From an uncultured Oscillospiraceae bacterium (GTDB taxonomy: Bacteria > Bacillota > Clostridia > Oscillospirales > Oscillospiraceae), in the NCBI GenBank assembly GCA_904398675.1, contig CAJFPI010000219.1, forward strand, positions 1 to 11,809: 11,809 bases of DNA. Direction: 5' to 3'. Numbering within the stretch: the first letter of the stretch is position 1; every line of letters begins with the position of its first letter. Made by a program: the position numbers and the translations under genes. The notes below the pieces were generated by a model, which worked only from the letters and a program-made list of their open reading frames with translations, was not told the DNA's origin and did no database searches. Positions 6,452-11,561 of this stretch are shown here, one piece after another.

Positions 6452-6883
6452 ATGTCCACTTTTATGGCAAACAAGGGCAATATCGTCCGCAAGTGGTACG
6501 TCGTTGACGCCGCCGGCAAGCCCCTGGGGCAGACCGCCGTCATCGTTGCCGACCTGCTGCGGGGCAAGCGTAAGCCCACCTTTACCCCCCACGCCGACTG
6601 CGGCGACAACGTCATCGTCATCAACGCCGCCAAGGCCACCCTGTCCGGCAAAAAGCTGGAGCAGAAGATGTACCGTACCCACTCCGGCTGGATCGGCGGC
6701 CTGAAGGAGGTCAAGTACAAGGACCTGATGGAGAAAAAGCCGGAGCTGGCCATGAAGGTGGCCGTCCGCGGCATGATGCCCCGGAACGTTGTGACCAAGG
6801 ACTCCCTCAAGCGTCTGCACATCTATGCCGGCGACACCCACGAGCATCAGGCCCAGAAGCCCGAGCTGTGGACGATGGACTAA
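6452..6883 (+). CDS. rplM: 50S ribosomal protein L13
   Basis: The product has 143 residues, the usual size of L13. The N-terminal KWYVVDAAGKPLGQTAVIVADLLRGK region, the GDNVIVINA strand (near 51-59), GKK..QK.YRTHSGWIGGLKE and the C-terminal VRGMMPRN...RLHIYAGDTHEHQAQKPE are all classic L13. L13 is an early-assembly protein of the large subunit that binds 23S rRNA. AAAGGAG (6435-6441) supports ATG at 6452; the in-frame ATG at 6317 lies at the transcript start, inside the leader, and is not used. It is the first gene of the rplM-rpsI operon, with rpsI 14 bp downstream. A hairpin in the leader suggests translational feedback. Confidence 0.98.
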   Translation: MSTFMANKGNIVRKWYVVDAAGKPLGQTAVIVADLLRGKRKPTFTPHADCGDNVIVINAAKATLSGKKLEQKMYRTHSGWIGGLKEVKYKDLMEKKPELAMKVAVRGMMPRNVVTKDSLKRLHIYAGDTHEHQAQKPELWTMD

Positions 6884-6897
6884 GGAGGTAAAGAAAC

Positions 6898-7302
6898 ATG
6901 TATCAGTCTAAAAAGCCCTACCTGTACGGCACCGGCCGGCGCAAGTCCTCCGTTGCCCGCGTCCATCTCTTCCCCAACGGCACCGGCTCCATCACCATCA
7001 ACGGCCGCGACATCGAGGAGTACTTCGGCCTGGAGACGCTGAAGATGGTGGTCCGCCAGCCCCTGGTCACCACCAACACCCTGGGCCAGGTGGACATCGT
7101 CGCCACCGTCACCGGCGGCGGCGTCACCGGTCAGGCCGGCGCCCTGCGCCACGGCGTGGCCCGTGCCCTGCTGCTGGCCAACGAGGATTACCGCCCCCTG
7201 CTGAAGAAGGCCGGGTTCCTCACCCGCGATCCGCGCATGAAGGAGCGCAAGAAGTACGGCCTGAAGGCCGCCCGTCGCGCTCCCCAGTTCAGCAAGCGCT
7301 GA
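6898..7302 (+). CDS. rpsI: 30S ribosomal protein S9
   Basis: The product has 134 residues. YGTGRRKSSVARVHLFPNGTGSITING (10-36) is the S9 signature. GGGVTGQAGALRHGVARALL lies in the second half, and the protein ends in the invariant SKR tail that reaches toward the P-site tRNA. AAGGAGG (6882-6888) overlaps the rplM stop codon, so the two genes are tightly coupled. The operon ends at the terminator 26 bp after the stop. The 3' end of rpsI is a known integration site for ICEs in streptococci, and accessory-type genes start just downstream here. The gene itself is intact. Confidence 0.98.
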   Translation: MYQSKKPYLYGTGRRKSSVARVHLFPNGTGSITINGRDIEEYFGLETLKMVVRQPLVTTNTLGQVDIVATVTGGGVTGQAGALRHGVARALLLANEDYRPLLKKAGFLTRDPRMKERKKYGLKAARRAPQFSKR

Positions 7303-7327
7303 TTACACTGCACTGCCATCTTTCAAG

Positions 7328-7356
7328 CTGCCGCCCGTTTGGGCGGCAGTTTTTTT
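7328..7356 (+). terminator. Intrinsic terminator of rplM-rpsI
   Basis: CTGCCGCCC (7328-7336) pairs with GGGCGGCAG (7341-7349) around GTTT, followed by seven T residues. A second hairpin, CGGCGGG/CCCGCCG (7362-7368, 7372-7378), follows directly. Confidence 0.93.
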
Positions 7357-7420
7357 GCCTGCGGCGGGCGTCCCGCCGTCGGACTTTGTGGTTTCAGGGC
7401 TTTTCTGGTGCCTCATTTGA

Positions 7421-7429
7421 TGGTATAAT
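7421..7429 (+). promoter_or_regulatory. Extended -10 promoter of the replication-gene operon
   Basis: TGGTATAAT gives a perfect TATAAT (7424-7429) with the extended TGn element; the -35 at 17-bp spacing (7401-7406) is poor. Transcription would start near 7436 and leave a leader of about 150 nt. The leader contains a GGCGGA/TCCGCC hairpin (7447-7462) and a longer hairpin ending at the RBS (7541-7572). Confidence 0.6.
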
Positions 7430-7511
7430 AAACTATAACATAAGAGGGCGGAGCTTTCCGCCGAAGAATTATTGGAAACGGGGTGGGACTACGGTCATTT
7501 ATCGAACGACA

Positions 7512-7592
7512 ATGGGCGGCGGGCCGGTGAACCAACCGTCTTGCCGGCAGTGCGGGCGCTGTCCGGCTGCAATAAGGAGGGAAAAACCATGA
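7512..7592 (+). CDS. Candidate 26-aa cysteine-rich leader ORF
   Basis: ATG at 7512 opens 26 codons containing CRQCGRC and a basic end. Its stop codon overlaps the start of the next gene in an ATGA arrangement, which is typical of translational coupling. No good RBS precedes 7512, and a different start in the same frame is possible. It could equally be chance, so this is a tentative call. Confidence 0.22.
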   Translation: MGGGPVNQPSCRQCGRCPAAIRREKP

Positions 7593-8695
7593 ACAAGACC
7601 GCCGGGGCGGATCACACCACACAGAGCGGCAGGCCGCTCAGCGACTGCGCCGCCCTGTTTACAAGGGACCAGATCCAGGCCGTCGCGGCGGAGCGGGTGT
7701 CCACCGGCTTTCCCCAGCTGGACCGCTGCCTGAACGGGGGGCTTGCCAACGGCTTGTATGTGCTGGGCGCAGTGCCCGGCCTGGGCAAGTCCACCCTGGC
7801 CCTCCAGATCGCCTACAACCTGTCCAGCCAGGGGATCCCCGTGCTGTACTTTGCCCTGGAGATGAACCGGGCCTGGATCACCGCCAAGTCCATCTGCCGG
7901 GCGGATTTTCTGCTGAACCGCCGGCCGGGCATCCAGGCCGCGGACCTGCTGGATGCCAGCCGGGCGCGCCGCTTTTCCGACGAGGAGTGGGAGCGCATCA
8001 ACCGGGCCCGGGAGCAGATCGAGAAGGAGGGGGCCAACCTCTACCTCTATGAGCAGGGGCCGGACCTGACCCACATCGGCCAGATCCGGGAGCACATCCA
8101 GGCCTTTCAGCAAACCCATCGGGCCCAGTACGGCGGCAGGCCGCTGATGGTGGTGGTGGACTACCTGCAGATCCTGGCGCCCCGGGAGGCTGCGCTGAAG
8201 GCCAGCGACAAGCAGATCGTGGACGACAACGTGCGGGAGCTGTGCAGGATCCGGGACCAGCAGCAGGTCATTATCCTGCTCATCAGCGCCCTGAACCGGA
8301 TCAGCTACAGCCGCCCCATCTCCCTGGAGAGCTTTAAGGAGTCCGGCTCCATCGAGTACTCCGCCGACGTCATATTGGGTATGCAGTACCAGGGGATCGA
8401 GGAGATCGGGAAAAACGCAAGAAAGGACTTTCAGGCGGAGGCGGCCCGGGCCTTGGAAACGGCGAAAGCACAGAATCCCCGCAGGTTGGAGCTGACGCTG
8501 CTGAAGATGCGCTACGGCCGGGACGGGGTCCGAATCCCCCTCCACTTCTACAGCGAGAGCTCCTGCTTTCAGCAGCCGGACGGCGCGGGGCAGGCGCCCC
8601 AGACCCGGCTGCAGGAGCTGCGGGAGCGGTTTGCCGCCTGCCCGGTCCAGTACCACGACGGGTTCTACCAGCGGGCCCGCCGGGTGAGGGGGTAG
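7589..8695 (+). CDS. Stand-alone DnaB-type helicase C-terminal (RecA-fold) ATPase
   Basis: The product has 368 residues and is essentially the motor domain of a replicative helicase, without the N-terminal primase-binding domain. Walker A is GAVPGLGKST (60-69). FALEM (89-93) holds the catalytic glutamate E91, and VVVDYLQIL (188-196) is Walker B. ISALNR (232-237) replaces the usual ISQLNR, so the sensor glutamine is alanine. ESGSIEYSADVIL (251-263) and LKMRYGRDG (305-313, arginine-finger region) follow. AAGGAGGG (7574-7581) fixes ATG at 7589 rather than the in-frame 7472. The stop is 3 bp before the next gene's start. It may unwind DNA during replication of an integrated element. A separate DnaB N-domain gene lies 1.5 kb downstream. 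A KaiC- or RadA-like ATPase is less likely given the DnaB motifs. Confidence 0.88.
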   Translation: MNKTAGADHTTQSGRPLSDCAALFTRDQIQAVAAERVSTGFPQLDRCLNGGLANGLYVLGAVPGLGKSTLALQIAYNLSSQGIPVLYFALEMNRAWITAKSICRADFLLNRRPGIQAADLLDASRARRFSDEEWERINRAREQIEKEGANLYLYEQGPDLTHIGQIREHIQAFQQTHRAQYGGRPLMVVVDYLQILAPREAALKASDKQIVDDNVRELCRIRDQQQVIILLISALNRISYSRPISLESFKESGSIEYSADVILGMQYQGIEEIGKNARKDFQAEAARALETAKAQNPRRLELTLLKMRYGRDGVRIPLHFYSESSCFQQPDGAGQAPQTRLQELRERFAACPVQYHDGFYQRARRVRG

Positions 8696-8698
8696 ACA

Positions 8699-9613
8699 AT
8701 GGCCAGGAGAAACAGCCGGCGGCAAGTGGACCGCTTTTTCATGAACAACTGCAAAATCGCCAACGAGCTGCGGAAATATCGAGACCTGGCGGGCTGCCTG
8801 AACCAGGTGGCCCTGTCCGGGGAGCGGGTCCGGCGGCCCAGCGCCGCCGCGGATTATGCGGAGTACTATATCAGCGAGACGCTGAGCTATCTGGACATGG
8901 TGACGGCCAACGCCGCCTATACTCTGATGGCCGGCGGTCCGCCTGACGCGCCCTTCCAGGCCGACGACATCGCCCGGATCATGGCGGGCAGCATGGAGCG
9001 GCGGATCACCGCGAAGAAACGGGAGGAAATCGAGGCCTGCCTTGAAAAACTGGCCGGGACGGAGATCTATATTCTGGCGGATCACGACAGCCAGGTGGAG
9101 CAGGACCTCTATGAGGGGACCTTCCTGCCGGTGGAGCGGACGGAGAAGGAGGGAAAGGCGCTGTTTTCTTTCCGCCCCGGGGAGCAAATGCCCCTGTACC
9201 TGTACGCCGAGCACCACCGCCAGCTGATTCAGGTCCCCTTCTGCCGCCTGCGGGACGATGGGGGGGACAGGCAGACCCGGCACAACAACAACGACCGGAT
9301 GCTCCTCCTGCGCCACTACCTCCTGCAGGAGCTGGAGATCCTCCTCTACCAGAACAACAAGGTGGAGGAACAGCAGATCCGGCTGCTGAAGAAGGACCGG
9401 GAGGGCAATGAAATGGGCCTCCTCTGGACCCTGGGCATCGTCGGAGCGGAGGAGGCGAAGGATGTGGCCGCGGTGGCCAGGAGCGTGCAGAGGTCCATCC
9501 GGCAGCTGCTGGACAGCTGGCAGAGGAGCGGGTATCTGGGCGGTCTGCAGTATCAGATGCTGCCGGATAAGGAGGGGTTCGGCGTGCGGATTGCCTCCGG
9601 AGGGAGGCAGTAA
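8699..9613 (+). CDS. Unrecognised protein, possible two-winged-helix replication initiator
   Basis: I do not recognise a family with certainty. The product has 304 residues and no membrane segment or signal peptide. Residues 88-130 (DDIARIMAGSMERR...CLEKLAGTEIYIL) look like a helix-turn-helix followed by strands. Strand-rich text follows at 140-185. Residues 199-232 (DRMLLLRHYLLQELEILLYQNN...IRLLK) begin a second helical unit. The end (263-298, VQRSIRQLLDSWQRSGYL...FGVRIA) again has the look of a recognition helix and wing. This two-unit layout is that of Rep initiator proteins (RepA/RepE/RepB type). It starts 3 bp after the helicase gene, with GAGGGGG at 8685-8691 as RBS. A long hairpin-rich stretch that could be its target follows. 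The initiator role is inference from layout and neighbours. Confidence 0.75.
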   Translation: MARRNSRRQVDRFFMNNCKIANELRKYRDLAGCLNQVALSGERVRRPSAAADYAEYYISETLSYLDMVTANAAYTLMAGGPPDAPFQADDIARIMAGSMERRITAKKREEIEACLEKLAGTEIYILADHDSQVEQDLYEGTFLPVERTEKEGKALFSFRPGEQMPLYLYAEHHRQLIQVPFCRLRDDGGDRQTRHNNNDRMLLLRHYLLQELEILLYQNNKVEEQQIRLLKKDREGNEMGLLWTLGIVGAEEAKDVAAVARSVQRSIRQLLDSWQRSGYLGGLQYQMLPDKEGFGVRIASGGRQ

Positions 9614-9788
9614 GCAAAAACTGCAAAAACAGCTGGCACAGAACGCCGGGAAACGCTGATATTTGTAATTTAAGAAAGAATATCTGTAAAAAATACTTTG
9701 ATTTATGGAAGAATTAGATTTGTGGAAAGCGATAAAACTGTTGCACCACAATGAGAAGAGACTTTTTCAAATGCAATAAGTAATAAGT
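9614..9788. other. AT-rich non-coding segment
   Basis: This stretch is markedly richer in A and T than its GC-rich neighbours and contains repeated TAATAAG / ATAAGTA words at about 9775-9790. No gene with a ribosome binding site is seen. Its position between an initiator-like gene and a run of hairpins would suit a DNA-unwinding element, but that is inference. Confidence 0.5.
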
Positions 9789-9838
9789 AAGCGGGGAATC
9801 GAGGGATAAAAGTCCCTTCGGGCCCCCGCTTTCGTTTT
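9789..9838 (+). terminator. Terminator-like branched hairpin after the helicase/initiator-like operon
   Basis: AAGCGGGG (9789-9796) pairs with CCCCGCTT (9824-9831), with an inner hairpin AGGGA/TCCCT (9802-9806, 9813-9817) in the loop. TTCGTTTT follows. It lies about 175 bp after the preceding stop codon. Confidence 0.55.
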
Positions 9839-9841
9839 ATC

Positions 9842-9877
9842 CGCCCCGTGCGTCCTGCAAGCAGGACGCACGGGGCG
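9842..9877. repeat. 17-bp perfect inverted repeat
   Basis: Arms 9842-9858 and 9861-9877 are exact reverse complements separated by AA; the arm core is GCCCCGTGCGTCCTGC. There is no T tract after it on either strand, so it is not a standard terminator. Confidence 0.9.
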
Positions 9878-9882
9878 ATGTC

Positions 9883-9905
9883 TTTGCCATGCCCGGCATG
9901 GCAAA
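9883..9905. repeat. 11-bp perfect inverted repeat
   Basis: TTTGCCATGCC (9883-9893) and GGCATGGCAAA (9895-9905) pair around one base. It lies 6 bp after the 17-bp repeat and is followed by shorter palindromes, CCGG/CCGG (9917-9928) and CAGGC/GCCTG (9948-9965). Confidence 0.88.
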
Positions 9906-10000
9906 ACGCCCATTGACCGGTATGCCGGATGTCCTCTTTCACATCTGCAGGCAGGCTGCCGCCTGTGCGCCGTACATTTCCTACAGGGCAGATCACGGAG

Positions 10001-10200
10001 TTACGCGGCCGCGCCGCGTCTGTTGATATTGTGAAACATCCGGGGGAACGCTCCTGCGGGAGGATTACGGCGCCCGCGCCGTCTGTGAATACCGTGAACC
10101 TTCTTGGGGAACGGGAGAGCGCTCCTGCGGGAGGTTTACGCCGCTTGCCGCGGCGTCGGGTGTGACTATGAACCTAGTAAACGGGGAAAGGCGCACAAGC
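10001..10200 (+). repeat. Three tandem imperfect repeats (about 64-71 bp) with covarying hairpins
   Basis: Units begin at TTACG 10001, 10065 and 10136. Each opens with a 7-bp stem: ACGCGGC/GCCGCGT (10003-10019), ACGGCGC/GCGCCGT (10067-10082) and ACGCCGC/GCGGCGT (10138-10156). Related single-stranded text of the form TGTGAA/GTGAACC then GGGGAACG follows. Units 1 and 2 close with the same CGCTCCTGCGGGAGG block, and unit 3 ends in a diverged form. The stems change sequence yet stay perfectly paired, so structure appears conserved. They lie just upstream of the DnaB-N gene and could be part of its leader, iteron-like sites, or a dispersed palindromic repeat. Confidence 0.8.
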
Positions 10201-10232
10201 GGCAGGACAAATTTAGAATGGAGGAATTTACA

Positions 10233-10625
10233 ATGTTTCAAGGCATACCGAACCACATCACGGCGGCACAAAACGCCGCCCAGACAGAGCGGAGGGTGCT
10301 GGGGGCCATGCTCCTGGACCCCAGGTGCGTGCCGCGGGCGGTGGAACAGCTGGAGCCGGAGGACTTCTTCTTCAAGCAAAACAGGGAAATCTTCCGGTCC
10401 ATCCGCTCGCTGTTCCGCATGGGGGCGATAATCGACGGGGTGACAGTGCTGGAGAACCTGTGGCAGTCCGGCGCCTGGGATGCAGTCTGCTACAGGACAT
10501 ACATCAGCCAGCTGATAGCCGCCACACCCACATCGGCGGAGGTGGCGGAGGACATCAAGCGCCTGAAGGCGCAGCTGGCCGCAGCACAGACGGACGCGGG
10601 AAAGGATGTGATATCGGCTGTTTGA
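10233..10625 (+). CDS. Stand-alone DnaB N-terminal domain protein
   Basis: The product has 130 residues. Residues 14-112 match the DnaB N-terminal domain: AQTERRVLGAMLLDPRCVPR (16-35), LEPEDFFFKQNREIFRSI (40-57), IIDGVTVLENL (66-76), then YISQLIAATPTSAEVAEDI (90-108). In full-length DnaB this domain forms the N-tier ring collar and contacts DnaG primase. Here the protein ends soon after, with no linker helix or ATPase. GGAGG (10219-10223) sets ATG at 10233; an in-frame ATG at 10218 overlaps that RBS. It lies downstream of the DnaB C-domain gene, the reverse of domain order, so a simple frameshift split is ruled out. It may pair with the C-domain protein or act on the host helicase or primase. 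No promoter was found in the repeat region. Confidence 0.85.
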   Translation: MFQGIPNHITAAQNAAQTERRVLGAMLLDPRCVPRAVEQLEPEDFFFKQNREIFRSIRSLFRMGAIIDGVTVLENLWQSGAWDAVCYRTYISQLIAATPTSAEVAEDIKRLKAQLAAAQTDAGKDVISAV

Positions 10626-10680
10626 TGACTTTGCAGCATGCCAAACACACAGCACGGAAAGCAGGTGACGCGATGGGAGC

Positions 10681-10707
10681 GTCCCGGCCTGCAGCGCAGT
10701 CCGGGAC
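10681..10707 (+). ncRNA. Stable hairpin in the spacer after DnaB-N
   Basis: GTCCCGG (10681-10687) and CCGGGAC (10701-10707) pair perfectly. CTGC/GCAG (10689-10692, 10696-10699) extends the stem across a 1x1 mismatch. It stands 5 nt before the tRNA-like fold and may belong to the same RNA. Confidence 0.45.
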
Positions 10708-10712
10708 CACAC

Positions 10713-10760
10713 GGTTTCCCCGAAGAAGGCCGGCGGCCGGTTCAAGTCCGGCGGAAACCA
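10713..10760 (+). ncRNA. tRNA-like acceptor/T-arm fold
   Basis: GGTTTCC (10713-10719) pairs with GGAAACC (10753-10759). Directly stacked inside it on the 3' side is GCCGG-TTCAAGT-CCGGC (10736-10752), a 5-bp stem with a 7-nt loop that fits the tRNA T-loop consensus TTCRANY. An A follows in the discriminator position. Only 16 nt (10720-10735) lie where D, anticodon and variable arms would be, and CCA is not encoded after the A (GCA instead). It is therefore not a normal tRNA gene. Confidence 0.4.
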
Positions 10761-10790
10761 GCAGCAGTCATGAGAAACTCCTTTCGTTTA

Positions 10791-10817
10791 GGACGGCCCC
10801 CTGGGCAGGGGCCGTCC
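10791..10817 (+). terminator. Strong hairpin, possible terminator without T tract
   Basis: GGACGGCCCC (10791-10800) pairs perfectly with GGGGCCGTCC (10808-10817) around a 7-nt loop. A second hairpin, CCGCCG/CGGCGG (10828-10833, 10840-10845), follows and is trailed by CTTTGC. Neither has a proper T run on the plus strand. Confidence 0.45.
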
Positions 10818-10916
10818 GCCCGTCAATCCGCCGCCCCACCGGCGGCTTTGCATAGGCTTACCACATTACGTCATTACATCAAAATATGAAATCGTCACAT
10901 AAAGGAGATTACAACA

Positions 10917-11555
10917 ATGAAAGAAACGAAGAACACCACCTCTTATGCAAAGACCCGCGCCGCCTCCACTGCCTTCGGCAGGAGCGGCACCGTCACCGGC
11001 CGCCTGCACTGGGACCCGCTGGTCTACCCCTGCAGGGACGGCTCCCGGAACTACCTGTTCCAGGTGGACACCGCCTTCCCCATCCGGGACCCCGCCAGCG
11101 GACAGATGCTGGACGCTGTGCAGCTGAAGGCCCATGTCCCTGCCGGATGGGCGGCAGAGGACACCCCCTTTGGGGAGATGCGGCGGGGGAGCCTGGTCAC
11201 GGCCCGATTTGTCGTTCGGACAGATACCTACTATGACGCTGAGGGAAACCTGGCCAGCAAAACCTATCTGTACGCGGAGAGTCTGACATGCCACGGGAAA
11301 GAAACTCCGTCTGCCGGGAGCTCCTCCGACAGAAATTCCGGCGTTTTCCGGCAGAACGGCGGGGGGCCCGGCCAGGGGGCATACGGGCGCGGACGTCAGG
11401 GACGACAGCGGCGGGAGGGCCCCTCCCCCGCCGGCGGACGGCAGCCCAGGCGACAGGACGGCGGAACGCCTCCCTGGAACGGCCGGCATGCGGACAGGCG
11501 GACAGGGCGGAGCACGTCCCCCTCCGCCGGCCTGATGGCGGAGAAAGGCAGGTGA
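10917..11555 (+). CDS. SSB-like OB-fold single-stranded DNA-binding protein with basic tail
   Basis: The product has 212 residues. About 20-125 look like an SSB-type OB fold: GTVTGRLHWDPLVY (24-37), DGSRNYLFQVDTAF (41-54), LDAVQLKAHVP (65-75), RRGSLVTARFVV (89-100) and KTYLYAESLTC (115-125). The rest is a G/R/P/Q-rich, probably disordered tail of nearly 90 residues. It ends in basic text (LMAEKGR) and lacks the acidic DDDIPF-like tip that bacterial SSB uses to recruit partners. AAAGGAG (10901-10907) supports ATG at 10917. The AT-rich run at about 10855-10900 may hold a promoter, but none is clear. The next gene starts 6 bp after the stop. An overlapping frame from 11288 makes the exact tail slightly uncertain. 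A replication-module SSB is the likely role. Confidence 0.65.
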   Translation: MKETKNTTSYAKTRAASTAFGRSGTVTGRLHWDPLVYPCRDGSRNYLFQVDTAFPIRDPASGQMLDAVQLKAHVPAGWAAEDTPFGEMRRGSLVTARFVVRTDTYYDAEGNLASKTYLYAESLTCHGKETPSAGSSSDRNSGVFRQNGGGPGQGAYGRGRQGRQRREGPSPAGGRQPRRQDGGTPPWNGRHADRRTGRSTSPSAGLMAEKGR

Positions 11556-11561
11556 GGGGCC

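Noticed and set aside
7499..9751. 750-codon minus-strand open frame
   Set aside because: It lies antisense to the helicase and initiator-like genes, which have RBSs, motifs and tight spacing. Leucine/valine/glutamine-rich low-complexity text is typical of the reverse of GC-rich genes.
9706..9780. 24-codon plus-strand ORF in the AT-rich segment
   Set aside because: No ribosome binding site and no recognisable motif; likely chance.
9929..10165. 78-codon plus-strand frame in which two of the tandem repeats translate alike (VKHPGER / VNLLGER)
   Set aside because: No RBS, hairpin loops of different length, and the third repeat is in another frame; the likeness reflects DNA repeats, not a peptide repeat.
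10001..10200. CRISPR-like array
   Set aside because: Only three units, repeats not identical, no constant-length unique spacers and no cas genes.
10742..10771. 9-codon minus-strand ORF with a good Shine-Dalgarno (AAAGGAG)
   Set aside because: Its coding part is antisense to the tRNA-like fold and all genes here read plus; probably chance, although a leader peptide cannot be excluded.
10713..10790. HDV-like self-cleaving ribozyme reading of the tRNA-like fold
   Set aside because: A possible P2 pairing (CGAA..AGG with CCTTTCG) exists, but P3 is too long, no P4 hairpin is seen and the catalytic-strand pattern is missing.
10638..10889. 83-codon plus-strand frame in the spacer
   Set aside because: No RBS, crosses all the strong hairpins, and the protein text is low-complexity.
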